Assembly (NCBI GenBank): GCA_963556145.1
Contig: OY744467.1
Span: 2,790,001-2,854,000, forward strand
Reading direction: 5' to 3'
DNA length: 64,000 nucleotides
From: Hygrocybe punicea
Taxonomy: Eukaryota > Basidiomycota > Agaricomycetes > Agaricales > Hygrophoraceae
A model generated the notes under the pieces. The model saw only the letters and a program-made list of their open reading frames with translations. It did not search any database and was not told the origin of the DNA. This document shows positions 45,554 through 56,543 of the stretch, in pieces; the stretch's first letter is position 1; each line of letters starts with the position of its first letter. Both the position numbers and the translations under genes were made by a program.

Positions 45554-45864
45554 TAGTGAATGGCACAGGTATGGCGACCCGCACGGGTCACGGGTAAGCC
45601 GCGGGTACGGGTACGGGTACGATTCTCCTACCCGTGAGCTTTATTTTAAGCCCTGGATTGTCCAAAATGGTCAAGTATTGGGTGAGTTATGATCAAAACA
45701 ATCATTCTTCATTGTTTTGATCATAACTCACTCAATACTTGACTGTTTTAGACGATCCGGGGCTCAAAATGACGGGTAAACCCGCCGGATCACGGGTAGG
45801 GGTAGCTGCGGGTACGGGTACGAGTACAGCGCCAATACCCATGGGTTACCCGTGCCATTCACTA
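45554..45864. mobile_element. hAT-type MITE (311 bp) in Copia pol
   Basis: TIRs TAGTGAATGGCAC and GTGCCATTCACTA are flanked by the 8-bp duplication GAAAGGGT (45546-45553, 45865-45872). The interior has GGGTACGGGTA subterminal repeats and an inner inverted repeat (ATGATCAAAACAAT). Confidence 0.95.
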
Positions 45865-45888
45865 GAAAGGGTTACCTCACCCACTTCA

Positions 45889-46531
45889 CAAGGGGGTGGC
45901 GGAACGGGAATCCTGAACCGGGGGTGGGGGGGGGGGGGGTCCGGCCGGGGGCCTTAAATTTTTTTCCGACTTGGGCTCAAGTGTGCCCTAAAATGGACAT
46001 AGCACCTAATTTCTTTGCTTCTCGAGTCACAGCTTACAATTACCTTGCTTGGCAAGGTTGCTGAGACTTAGCAGCTGTCCATGGATCAATACATCATAAA
46101 TAAAAATTTTATTCATTGATCTACACAGCTGTTAGTACATGGCAAAGCAGAAGAGGTAAGCATTTGGGTAAGTCCAATTTGTCCTACACTGTCCTACGCT
46201 GTACTGACACTCTTACCAGTCTCATTTCACATGCTTTAATTATGATTTTGCTCCACAAAAACTGCCACTTATATTTTCTCTCTGTGACTGATCATGAGCT
46301 GCAAACCAAATGGTAAAAAGTGGTGCAACTAATAGTATGATATATGATATATTACCTACATATAGTATCTTGAGAGAAAATTCCATATCTAGATTGGTTT
46401 GTCGCAAGAAACATACATACACGTGATCTAAACATACCCTATATGGAAGGAAGGGGGGGGGGGGGTTCCAAACTGGCCCTTAAAATAAAATATGAGTGTA
46501 TATCGGAAATTCCTGTTCCGCCACCCCCTTG
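45889..46531. mobile_element. hAT-type element (643 bp) in Copia pol
   Basis: The 17-bp TIR CAAGGGGGTGGCGGAAC is perfect at both ends, and the duplication CCACTTCA is exact (45881-45888, 46532-46539). Long G runs lie just inside each end (near 45925 and 46455). There is no coding capacity. The TIR differs from the TAG-family hATs, so it belongs to another hAT lineage. Confidence 0.95.
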
Positions 46532-46669
46532 CCACTTCATGCAAAGTTCACAGCTAAACTTGGTCTATTGACTGGAGAGGAACCGGAAAGAGTGGAACAC
46601 GTAATGGAATACATGGACAATGTTTACCATGACCTGGAACGAGTTGAAGAGTATTCAACCAAGGAGGAG

Positions 46670-46968
46670 TGTTGGGAATAGTAGCCAAATAGTCATGGAA
46701 AGGATTAGTAATCCATATCACGTGACCCTGGAACTCAAACAAACCTGTCCGATGAATAATGCTGAAGCGCAGCAGTTATTCTACTTACCACAGAAAACTT
46801 CTAGTAGATTTAGCTAGTAGTATAAAAGTCCTCTCAGAGAAAGGTAAATATAATTCAATTCCACATAAATATCTTAGCGGTCAACAACCACTGCACTACC
46901 ATATATTCCAATACTGTTTCCACTGAAACAACCTCAGCCTGAGAAGTGTTCACACCTTCGCTTCAACA
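46670..46968 (+). repeat. 3' LTR of the Copia element
   Basis: It begins TGTTGGGAATAG directly after the purine tract AAGGAGGAG (46661-46669) and contains TATAAAAG (about 46821). It probably ends near CTTCAACA (46968). No 5' LTR lies in the window, so the end is approximate. Confidence 0.65.
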
Positions 46969-47017
46969 ACCAAAGGGCAAAATAAACTGTGCTTGCGATA
47001 CCTATAGGACCGTCAAG

Positions 47018-47992
47018 TAGGGATGACCACGGGTTTGGGTCAACCCGCGGTATTACCAAAACGGGTTGCGCGGGTACGGGTAGGGTGTTTGGTTTCGTCA
47101 CCCATGACCATACCGTGACCCGTACCTGCGGTTTGGCGGTGTGTCACGGGTTCATCACACAACCACCACAACCACCTCGACGGCTACGACCAAGAGCAAG
47201 CAAGTGCGTGGCGACCAGACGACCGACCAGAACAGTCAAAGGAAGGAGCAGGGAAGCGGCCGGGGGGTGGTGCTCCCACTTCCCGGCCTAGGTAAGTCTC
47301 AATTTCTGATCAAGTAATGAACTGTAGCTAACTACGCTATGACAACAACAACAACAGCATGGGGCAACAGCACGCAACGACAACGACGTGTCACCCTCTC
47401 GTCCACCTCGCGGACACGCAACAACAACAACGCGTCGCCCCCTCATCCACCTCGCAGACACACAACAACAACAACGCGTGCCCCTCTCGTCCACCTCGCG
47501 GACAAGCAACAACGGCGATGCACCCCCTCTCGTCCACCTCATGGACACGCAACAACAACAACAACGCGTCCCCCAGCCCGGGCCTTTGTCCACCTCGCGG
47601 ACACGCAACAACAACGCGTCCCCCTTCATCCACCTTGCGGACACGCAACAGCGACGACGGCGATGCGTCCCCCTCTCGTCCCCCTCTTGTCCACCTCGCA
47701 GACGCACTACAATGCATCCGACGGCACATGCCCCCCTCATTCCCCATGTTGATCACCTCGCGGACAAGCACGTCGCGTCAATTGACGCCGGCGCTGCATC
47801 TGCGAGGTTGCAGAGCGGAACGGGGGCTGTGGTGGACGGCGGGATGCGACGGTACACCACAGGTAAGGTGTACCGTCGTGACCTGTGGATGTTTGGGTGC
47901 GGTGCGGGTCAAAACCGCCCTGGGTAAGGTGTTCACGGGTACGGGTGCGGTGTCAGCTGAGCCGACCCGTTCAAGACCCGTGGTCATCCCTA
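47018..47992. mobile_element. hAT-type non-autonomous element (975 bp)
   Basis: The TIR TAGGGATGACCACGGGT is inverted at the right end, and the 8-bp duplication CCGTCAAG is exact (47010-47017, 47993-48000). The interior holds a minisatellite (about 47370-47720) with units of about 50 bp containing CCACCTCGCGGACACGCAAC, then a 54-bp palindromic box at 47755-47808. Several frames are open through the repeats but show no protein-like pattern. Confidence 0.95.
47755..47808. other. 54-bp palindromic box, instance 2
   Basis: The left arm is ACCTCGCGGA, the centre GCGTCAATTGACGC and the right arm end TGCGAGGT. The centre is a perfect 14-bp palindrome with CG in place of CA/TG. Confidence 0.7.
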
Positions 47993-48481
47993 CCGTCAAG
48001 TAGTGATGGTAAGGTTCGGTTCAGTTCAGTTCAGGTAGGGAATAGCATGGGTACGGGTAAACCCACAGTTTTCAGGCCATGGATTGATCAGGTACAGGTA
48101 TGGTTCCAAATTAGGCAACCCATGCACAACTGTGTACCCTCACCACAGGTTGACAGGTTTCAACAGATCTTCAAGAGACCCTTTCGGTATGTTTTTATTC
48201 AACCATTCAACAATTTTTGACATATTTTTTGACATAGGAAATGTACCAACACATCTTCAAGGACCACAAAAGACAACTCCCACATCACCACCACTCACAC
48301 AGCAAGAACAACAACAGAGAGCAAGGCCAGGAGGGTGGTGTGCCCACCTACCAGCCCCAGGTACATGCCACATATCTAACCCATCATGTCTACTAACTTA
48401 GCCATCCCCTCGCAAACACAAAAGGCCCAATGACAACAAAGGGAATGTGGGTGTAGCCCACATTCCGCCACTGGCCATATC

Positions 48482-48536
48482 ACTTCACAAACGAACACTG
48501 ACACATCGACTGATATGTAGATGTCATTTGTGAAGT
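48482..48536. other. Palindromic box, instance 3 (CpG-decayed)
   Basis: Arms ACTTCACAAAC and GTTTGTGAAGT-like, with centre ACATCGACTGATATGT. Every CpG of the outer arms has become TpG or CpA. A shortened relative lies at 48586-48626 (CCTCACG ... TTCGTGAGGT). Confidence 0.55.
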
Positions 48537-48742
48537 ATCCAGCACCAATGACGATGACCTTGCCACCAGCCACCTTGCCAACATGGCCTCACGTGTCAAC
48601 TGACATGTAGGCATTGTTCGTGAGGTATCCAGCACCAAGGGCACTGGGAACGGCACACAGCTCATCTGAGCACCCCATACCATGGTATCCAGCACCAAGG
48701 ACACTGGGAACAGCACATGGCTCATCCAAGTCCCCACCCCAT

Positions 48743-48796
48743 ACCTTGCTAGGGTGACAGACATGTCAATTGATGTGTTTCTGGCCTGAGCGAGGT
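48743..48796. other. 54-bp palindromic box, instance 4
   Basis: The left arm is ACCTTGCTAG, the centre ACATGTCAATTGATGTGT and the right arm ends GAGCGAGGT. The arms are weak but length and centre are kept. Confidence 0.55.
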
Positions 48797-48928
48797 GTTG
48801 GGACCTTGGCTTGCCACCAGTGACATGCTCATGGTAGCGCTCAGGTTCATGGTACCCACACGGTGACACAGGTAACCACTATACCCATGTCCGATGGTGG
48901 GTAATGCAGACCCATACCTGTGACATGG

Positions 48929-49544
48929 TGTAGAGGCTCCGGATTGTGTGGATCTGGATCCTCTTCATATCTGACACTGTTCCTGTCCATTCCTATTCCC
49001 ATATCATCGATTCCCCTTGATTCTGGTCTTTTCCACCCATTCCGCTCCGGATTCCACCTCCGGAATTGTTCCTACTCACAATGCAATGTCTGTAATGACC
49101 CAGAATCAGTACATATATAATTGTATATCATATATCTTCGTTTCCCGTCTCCTAGTACATAGCACCACTCCTCCTATCCTCCTCTCCACTTCCTCCCCTA
49201 TTACTTACAGCCTTCGCTTGTAGCACATGGTTACCATAGCACAGGATTCCACCCAGTAGTAGTATAAAAGTAGTACATTTACACTACACACACAGATACC
49301 CAGACAAACAATATAGAAACCTCTTATTGTCCCGTCTCATATCTATAGTTTTAGTTCTCTCTCTATATCATTTATACTTGCCTTCATCCTTTTCCCCACA
49401 CTCTCCCTCTGATTCTGGAACCCCCAGATTTAGGTTGGATTGATTAGACTTCTCTAAAGAAACTGAATTCCTCTGATCACTTTCTAGCTGATCACCCTTT
49501 CTGTAGATTCCTCATCCGGGTCTACAACAGAACTCGCCATCACA
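48929..49544 (+). repeat. 5' LTR of copy B (616 bp)
   Basis: Begins TGTAGAGGCTCC and ends GCCATCACA. TATAAAAG lies at 49263. It is nearly identical to the 3' LTR; the visible differences are an 11-15 bp indel near 49047 and a handful of C/T or G/A changes, mostly at CpG. Confidence 0.9.
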
Positions 49545-49546
49545 AC

Positions 49547-49562
49547 TGGAGCCCACCACGAG
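49547..49562 (+). other. Primer-binding site of copy B
   Basis: TGGAGCCCACCACGAG, two bases after the LTR end, the same position as in copy A. Confidence 0.7.
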
Positions 49563-49743
49563 GATTTTAGTTTCTTTTGTCTTTTCATACCCTCCCCACC
49601 ATTGGCTTTGACTTTTATGACATTTGTCCTTTGTTCCCAACTCTAATTGCTCAGCCCCGCTTACGACTTCAACCCCTTACTCATACCTCTCCAACCTGAC
49701 CCACTTCCCGATTTGGAAATTCCCAAATATGACACATGGATTC

Positions 49744-50702
49744 ATGCCTCTCTGAGGTGATCGTTCTGCCCCAATGTTTCATGGTGATGAACACGACCTT
49801 CCCCACTTCTTTGACGAAATTAACATGCTCAGCTCTGACTGTGGACTCACGGATGCTATGAAGATTCGCTACATGCTCCGGTACCTCAATAACAATGATT
49901 ATGAACTTTGGTCCACCCTTCCTGCTGCTTCAGCAAAGGACTTCATCGCTTTACGACGTGCTGTTTTCAACTTCTATCCTGGTGCCACAGACAGTATTTG
50001 GTATACAATCTCAGATCTCGATCAAGTGGTTAAATGACAATCGGCTTATGGTATAGAGAACAAGATGGACTTAGGACAATATTTTCAGGACTTCATACAC
50101 ATTTCTATATGACAATGGCCATTTATCAGACAAGCAACAGAATGAATATTTTGCCAATGGATTTGACTTGGACCTTTGACAATGTGTTGAAGAATGACTC
50201 TATTACCTTCTTCCCAGTCATTACCATGACGATCTGTACCCCGTTGATATTTTCCATGACACTGCGTTGTTTCTCCTTTCCAGTTTCCGTTCCATTCCGG
50301 TTTCCATTGTCACTGCAGTCCCTGTTGCCATTTCCAGTCCTGATTCCAGTCCTGGTCCCATACCTGTCACACTCATCTCACCTCCAGAACAGATTCCATC
50401 CTTGATCCCACCCACTGTCATTCATTCCATACCCCACGTTCATTCCAGTCCTTCATATACTCCATCCCCGTCATCGTGTTCCTCATCCCCGTCCACTCCA
50501 GTGCCCATCAAAGCTGTTATTTGTTTACAGGTTTTGTCGTCCAGTCCCGTGTTGTCCCCATCCGAGCCCCTTCCCAATTTATCGATTCCGATCATCAATT
50601 CCATCATATCTTCCAGTCCTGTTCCCAATTTATCCATTCTGTCTCCTATTTTGTCCATATTGTCTCCTCTTTCATCCCCTCCGGTTTCTGTCTACAAACT
50701 CA
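49744..50702 (+). pseudogene. Gag-like gene of copy B, part 1
   Basis: It aligns with the Gag-like ORF of copy A from its start: FHGDEHDLPHFFDE, YLNNNDYELW and FYPGATDS are kept. Stops occur at about 49754 and 50035 and a frame change near 50110, nearly all from CGA or TGG codons changed to TGA or TAG by transitions. The Pro/Ser tail continues to SVYKL, where a hAT element has inserted; the target is 50695-50702. Confidence 0.85.
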
Positions 50703-51915
50703 TAGGCAATGGCACGGATACTCCATGGATACATTTTTTTGAGATTCATACTTATACTCATAGAAATCCGTACTCATGTATCCGAGCCCCATGGATTTTC
50801 CCATGGGTACAAAATCCATGATCCATGGATTCACTCATGCATTTACACAGCATAACTACAGACTTTCGAGTATGTCATCCTCATCTTCTCCCTTGCCTTC
50901 CTCAATCAATGTAACTGCCTTAATGTCACTATTCCTTACCAATTTAAATTGACTCCATGGCCCTAGGCATAATACTGCCCTCATTGTTTGTGCAGAAAGT
51001 TGACTCCAGGTATGGCTAAGCAACAGTCAGCCACGACTGAATACACATTTGACATCGACAGATATAGCTGGAGCAGCATCAGTGAAAGGTATTGATGGGA
51101 TTAAACAAATCATACCTGGTATGGACAAATAGTCAAGTGCCATCCTCGACAACCTCAGGAACATTGCACGTCTCTCGTACCACCACATCAACGGGTCACG
51201 GACATCCTCCACATCAGTACTCAGATACTGGTCAATTTCTCCATGGATGTCGGCAGCTTGAGGTGCTGAAAACACTGTGAGATGATCGAACATATTGTCT
51301 TTTGGACACACCACTATGTTGGCCTTCTTGGTCTGGGTGGTGTTAGTGTCAGTAGCTGTGTCCATATAGAATCGATTGAAGGTGTCGCGGACAATGGACT
51401 CTGCAGTCTGAATCCATTCTCATTCCCAGCCGGCATTTTTGAAGTAAGTAAGCTTATGACACGGGTGAAGGACTGGAGGACTGGTGAGCATCTTCGACGG
51501 TGAGAGAAAGCAGAAACTTCACCCATTGCAATGTGATATACTTCTGAAGGTCAGTTTTGGTGTAGTACTTGTTTAACGTCTGTTTAGCGAGACCAATTGC
51601 ACCGCGGATCGGAGTGCTGAGGTTGCAATTCAGGGAGTCAGTGGTGAGGTGCTCATCAATGAGGTCCATGGCAGGAATAATGGTTGCTAGGTTTGGTGTC
51701 GAATGAGAGAAAAATAGTGTAGCGTCTTTGAAGACCTTGAGTACATCTCGCAGCTGCTTGGCGATTGCCCACTCCGAGTTGTTGCTCAAATTGTCAGAGG
51801 TCCGTGGCTCTGTTGGCAGTGATTTTATCAATGGCAGCCTGGTATTCGATAGTGAAATCGACCATATCGAAGGTAGAGTTCCATCTTGTTGACACATCAT
51901 GCAGCATGATGCGAT

Positions 51916-52966
51916 TAGGCAATGACACGGGTATACCCGCGGGTGTCCCGAGGCCGACCCGGACCCGGACCCGCTCCAACCCATACCCGTCTACCCACGG
52001 GTCTTTTTTCAGCGGGTAGATGGCGGGTAGCGGCGGGTCGGGTACGGGTATTGACCCGCGCAGGAAACCCGGCGGGTTCCAGCCCACATCTACCTCGCGT
52101 TGCTGACACGCACATCAATTGATGTGGCACTGTGCAAACGCGAGGAGTGGGGGGGCTGGGAGCCACGCGACGGGTGGTTCTCGTGGGGAGTGGGGGGGGC
52201 TGGGAACCAGGCAACGGGTGGTCTCGTGGGCGAGAGAATCTCGTCCATCGTATCCATCTCCTCGTATCCATCTCCTCGTTCCCCGCACCATCTCCCATTC
52301 TCCCCTTCCTCTCATCCTCCTTTGTCGTCTCGAACCTTGCATACGCGTCAGCCTGCGTTTCGATGCCATTGAGCCTTGGCGTTCGCAGTTGCGGCGTCTG
52401 GATGGTGGCGTCGTGATTCTGGGCTGTGGGCACGTGTGGGCATGTAATTGGGGGGAACGGGGTCTGGAGCGTGTTTGGGCATGTTCTGTTGCACGGGCAC
52501 GGGTTTTGGGGCCTGTGTGGGCGTCAAATTGTCGGGTGTTGTGGGACCGCGGTCTGGGACGCGTTTGAACACGATTTCTTGCACGGGCGCGGGGTTTTGG
52601 GCCGGGGTGGGACTTGAGACGCGTTTGGACGCGTTTTGCAGCGGGGACGGTGTGTTTGGGGCTGACGCGGGAGCGTGATGCGTCTCCATGTTGGGACACG
52701 GTTTTGCGCGAGGATGGGGCCGTTTGGGACGCCATTGGTGGTGTTTGCGTCGAGGCGGAGGCGGTGGGCACTTGAAAACGGTGTTGGTAAGCGGTTGCTG
52801 CTGGGTTGTTGTGTCCGTTTGTGTTGATGCTGACATGCAGGTATGCCAAGACCCGCGGTCACGGGTACGGGTTTTGCCCGGGTCCAAAAAAGGTAACCCG
52901 TACCCGTACCCGGCAGTACCCATACCCGCAACCCGCGTGGGTTACCTGTACCCGTGTCATTGCCTA
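51916..52966. mobile_element. hAT MITE (1,051 bp) inside the hAT transposase gene
   Basis: Perfect TIRs TAGGCAATGACACGGGTA and exact 8-bp duplication GATGCGAT (51908-51915, 52967-52974). The TIR is nearly the same as that of the host hAT, so it was probably moved by the same transposase family. The ends carry GGGTACGGGT repeats. The GC-rich interior includes a short tandem repeat (52146-52235) and a palindromic box at 52092. No coding content. Confidence 0.95.
52092..52146. other. Palindromic box, instance 5
   Basis: Left arm ACCTCGCGTT, centre CACATCAATTGATGTG (perfect 16-bp palindrome), right arm AAACGCGAGGA. Confidence 0.75.
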
Positions 52967-54933
52967 GATGCGATCTGACAGTTTAAGTTCTTGGAGTATT
53001 GTATGCCAGATTGGGAGAATGATGGTTGTCGAGTGGATTATCTTGTACACGAGTTTCCAGAGCTGTTGCAACAGTTAGATGTTGAATCTAACAAGTAGTG
53101 GACAAATCAATGCACCTTGACTAACAAAAGCCGGATTGGACGAAGTTCATTTGCAAGATGTTCACGATCACCCTCTGTCACATCCACCCACCCATCATCA
53201 TCTGCATCGTCATCTTCCCCATCACCTTCGAGTTCAAGCCTTGTCTGCATCTCCTCAATCTCAATTCCTTCGGTGAGTTTGTACAGTTCTCGATCAAGGT
53301 TGTCCAGCGTTTCATCGCTTCTCTTCTGGGGTAAGTTGAACTGTTTGATTATCGTTTTGGCAACAAGGCAGACAATGTGCAAGAAACAGTGTGTCCAACA
53401 AGCCTCGCCTGCATAACCTTCAATCGAGAACTCCAATCCCTCTACCATTGTATCATTTGGCAAAGCATTGTCATGGGTTATGCATAGCAGCTGGGGCACA
53501 AAGTTGCAGTAAGTTCGTGTCTTATCCTGAACTATGGTGACGCCTCCTTACCTTATGCTCAATCCCAAATGATTGGAGTATCTCCGTGAACACAGCTGCA
53601 AGGTTGGCACCAGAGTGAGACTGAGGGAAGTAGTATTAAGTACTATTAACATTATGAAGTGCTAGGCTCCAAGTCAATCACACCTTTGCAACTTCAACAA
53701 TGTCAAGGAGAAATGAGAATGGTTGTCCATTCTGCTCAAGATGGACAGTCACAGCAATGTATGCCTTGTGATTTGGAGAGGTCCATGCATCAGTACCAAA
53801 GCTGAGTTTTCCTTCTTATTCTTGCAGCATCGCTGCAATACAAGCACGTGTACGAGTGAAGATTCACTGGACGTCACGGGAAATTGTACTGGCTGACGGC
53901 AAATAGTAACCAGGTTGTCCTGTCTTCATCAACCGGGATCATCCACGATCTGGAATGGGCGTAGGCTTTCGGATACCCAACACACAAGTTCAGCTCTGTT
54001 CTCACAGTCAATGTTGGATCTAAGAAGATTCCTAAGATGCTGTACCTAGTTTCAGACTTGGTGTGCTGACGATGTGAGTAGGTCGCCTTTTCTTTGTCCT
54101 TCCTCTCAAATACTGCCATCAGGGAACCGTCTCTTAAGATACTACCCACAATTTTGTCTTGGACTTCATGTGCGTCCTTAGCATTACTAGCTTCCTTGAC
54201 CGTGTCCTCACCGAAGCATCATTTGCTATGCTTGATTAGGTTACTCATTGAAGCATCGCAATCTACAAAGTGTCGAGTGACAGTGGTACACCCCTTTGCT
54301 AAACACTGGAAAACATGGCTGCGCTGCCCTCCCTTGTATTTAATACTGGGAGCAGGCTTGTAAAAGCCATAAATCGGTGCCTTCCATTTCTTTTTCATAC
54401 ATTCTATCAGTTGCTTTCAGAATTGATCAACAACAGCAATGATGACTCGGACGCTACCTAGCTCGGCCTCAGAGGCTTCATCATCACTCAGGCCACCAGA
54501 TCCCTTCTCGTTGCCATGCGCATCAACTTCGATGATAACATCAGCTTCAATTATTAATAAAGCGGCTTCTTCTTCTTCTGTAGCAACACGAACAGTCCCA
54601 TTCCGAGTTGCAGCCTCGTAAGCAGGGGGGTGGGCAGGTATAGATGAGACACGAGGAGCTAGGGCCAGGGATCTACTTTTTGATGGTGCCAATGCTGTCT
54701 TATGGCGCTTGGAAGCTTTATCAGTGGCTGAGGATTTTCTCTTCAGGGGCATTTTGTGTTTTATTGGTTACCCAGTAGCATACAATGTACTTTAAATATG
54801 CCAGAGGTCAATGTGGCCTGGTCCATGGACACAGTCATGGACACACAGAACATATGGTGACCAGTGACCCATATATAATCATGGGTCCAAGGATCCACAT
54901 TGTCCATATCCATACTCGTACTCATATGAGTAT

Positions 54934-55304
54934 TAGTGTTGCCACGGCTATAGCCGATGTTTTTTGAAAAATTGCCTTTTTAGGCTAGTAAAATTAGCTA
55001 AAATTATGAAAATATTTGAGGAGATGGGCAAAGCCAAAAGCTGAGGGGTGACTTAAGGGTGCTAAGAATTTGGGGCTCAATCTTCAGAGTTATTCAAGGA
55101 TAGCTGTTGGACTGTAGCTGACTAGACTCAACAGCTATGGTTGAATAACTCTGAAGATTGAGCACCAAATTCTTAGCACCCTTAAGTCACCCCTCAGCTT
55201 TTGGCTTTGCCCATCTCCTCAAATATTTTCATAATTTAAGCTAATTTTACTAGCCTAAAAAGGCAATTTTTCAAAAAACATCGGCTATAGCCGTGGCAAC
55301 ACTA
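54934..55304. mobile_element. hAT-type MITE (371 bp) in the hAT subterminal region
   Basis: TIR TAGTGTTGCCACGG and inverse, duplication ATGAGTAT exact (54926-54933, 55305-55312). Nearly the whole element is an inverted repeat with arms of about 170 bp. Its terminal TAGTGTTGCC is shared with the element at 59897. Confidence 0.95.
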
Positions 55305-55357
55305 ATGAGTATGGATACTCACGGATACGGATTTACCCATATCTGTGCCATAGCCTA

Positions 55358-55698
55358 CAAACTTGTGCCAGATCTACTCCCATTTGCTTCAGACTCCCCA
55401 GATATAGACATTCCATCCCTGTTATTGCCACCATATTGTCTCCCGCCCCAGTCTATCGAGTTTCCGTCCAAGTTGGTTGAGTATCCCATACTTGTTTCTA
55501 TCCCGGATCCATTACCCCCTCCATCCCGGTCACCCCTTGTCATTTCCTGTCCCGTATCATCTCCGGTTCCATCCTTGCCCACTTGGCACACTTTGTCATT
55601 TCCGCCCACTTGGCGCACCCCATTGTTTTTAGACCCATCACATGGCACACCCCTTGTATGGGATTGTGTTGGTGTCAGCACTCCAGTTCTCAATTTTA
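55358..55698 (+). pseudogene. Gag-like gene of copy B, part 2
   Basis: It resumes with KLVPDLL, matching ELVPDPL of copy A, and runs to TPVLNFT, where the TA-target MITE at 55699 interrupts it. Similarity continues after the MITE (56081-56410) with ILDLCPL and SFRNSCGD, but in this part the opposite strand carries the second gene's 3' region. Confidence 0.8.
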
Positions 55699-56080
55699 CA
55701 GTAATCAATGGCTCCTTGAAACACTACCACTCCATGAAACACCTTCATATCATTTGTTCCACACATTCCCTAAGGCCAAATATAATGCTTGTCAGTCCTG
55801 TACATCCAATGAATATGTTTAGATATTTGTGTCCATGTAAATGCACCAATAAAATTAGAAAATTCTTTTTTGAGTAGGAGAGAATATCATGACCACTCCT
55901 TGAAACACCAGTATTTTGATCATAAAATAATCAAATCTGAATGGTTTTCTTTGAAAATTGGTATCTGTAGTCTCTAAATACATCTAAATATTTCTATCTA
56001 TTCAGAATTTTGTTCAATGGATGCACTTGCCCAGAAAATTTGATTTCAAGTCAAGTGTTTTAAGGAGCCATTGATTACTG
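55699..56080. mobile_element. MITE with TA target (382 bp), Tc1/mariner-like
   Basis: TIRs CAGTAATCAATGGCTCC and inverse flanked by TA on both sides (55697-55698, 56081-56082). Copy A lacks the insert at this site. CAGT ends and a TA target fit Tc1/mariner MITEs. Confidence 0.85.
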
Positions 56081-56543
56081 TATATTGTTCCTCATTTCCA
56101 CTGTCATTTTATTTTGTCACTGTATATTGGACCTCTGCCCCCTCAACACCTCGCTCAAATATTTGCAAGAAGCTCTCCATCTCCTCTTGTCATTCCACCT
56201 CTGCTCTTCTTTCAGAAACTCTTGTGGGGATACAGATTCGTTTCCATCTCCTATTTTTGTGTTTTCGCCTTGCGTTCCGCTTTCCATTTCCATTCCCGCT
56301 CCCATATCTCATTTATTTATATGTTCATTTCCGTTTCTAGTTTTCTTTGTTTCCTGCCTGTTCCGGTCCCATTTCATTTCCATTGTATTCCAGTGCTGTC
56401 CTCCACCTTGACCACCGGATTCTGTTTATCTTATCTTCTCATTTCCCCCTTTTCGTCTATATATTTATTATTTACTCCATTCCCTTTAAATGTACATTGT
56501 CCTTCATTTTGTCCTACTTCCTTTCCATTCACTTCCCCTCTTT

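Larger units (their letters stand above)
43870..46669 (+). pseudogene. Ty1/Copia pol remnant (reverse transcriptase and RNase H)
   Basis: A collinear but interrupted frame carries EEFNELQEMGIWKCVD, DWDIQQMDIKGAYLN and IYGLRQAG of the reverse transcriptase, with the YVDD-equivalent in ILIWVDDL (about 44629). RNase H segments VDADWGSN and SGYVFT, ALSMAKAEYVAA and DNQATI follow. Stops occur at about 44092, 44235 and 44336, 44670 and 44889. The end of the frame (ADIFMKGLPHPL, then HAKFTAKLGLL) is split by two small transposons at 45554 and 45889 but otherwise continuous. Gag, protease and integrase are absent, so the 5' half is lost. Confidence 0.85.
48001..48928. mobile_element. Partial hAT-like element cut by the LTR retrotransposon
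   Basis: It starts with TAGTGATGGTAAGG directly after the CCGTCAAG duplication and has GGGTACGGGTA-type subterminal sequence at 48045-48065 and again near 48850-48920. It holds three palindromic boxes separated by TATCCAGCACCAA repeats. No right terminus is seen before the LTR begins at 48929. The sequence after the 3' LTR (63812: ACGGGTACCAACTA) might be the missing end, but without a matching target duplication this stays open. Confidence 0.5.
51027..54752 (-). pseudogene. hAT transposase, interrupted
   Basis: In order on the minus strand: a basic/acidic N-terminal tail (54752-54417), then a BED-like finger (WKAPIYGFYK, HVFQCLAKGC, SNLIKHSK; about 54395-54245). Next come FGTDAWTSPNHKAY (about 53790), a segment with ITHDNALPND and CWTHCFLHIVCLVAK (53499-53330), and an acidic stretch. 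The MITE at 51916 follows, then MLHDVSTRWNSTFDM (51905), a helical part (51780-51530), and the C-terminal dimerisation region with DPLMWWYERR, LSRMALDYLSIPG and a KCVFSRG end (51260-51027). Intron-like gaps and several stops (e.g. 53815, 54240) are present. hAT transposases cut and paste using TIRs and 8-bp targets, which the flanks confirm. It is inactive as it stands. Confidence 0.85.
50703..55357 (-). mobile_element. hAT transposon inserted in the Gag-like gene
   Basis: The termini TAGGCAATGGCACGGATA and (inverted) TAGGCTATGGCACAGATA are flanked by CAAACTCA (50695-50702) and CAAACTTG (55358-55365). Copy A has CGAACTCG at this site, so both flanks derive from it by CpG transitions. At 4.66 kb it includes two MITEs (51916-52966, 54934-55304). 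Subterminal repeats contain ATGGATAC and CCATGGAT. Confidence 0.9.
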
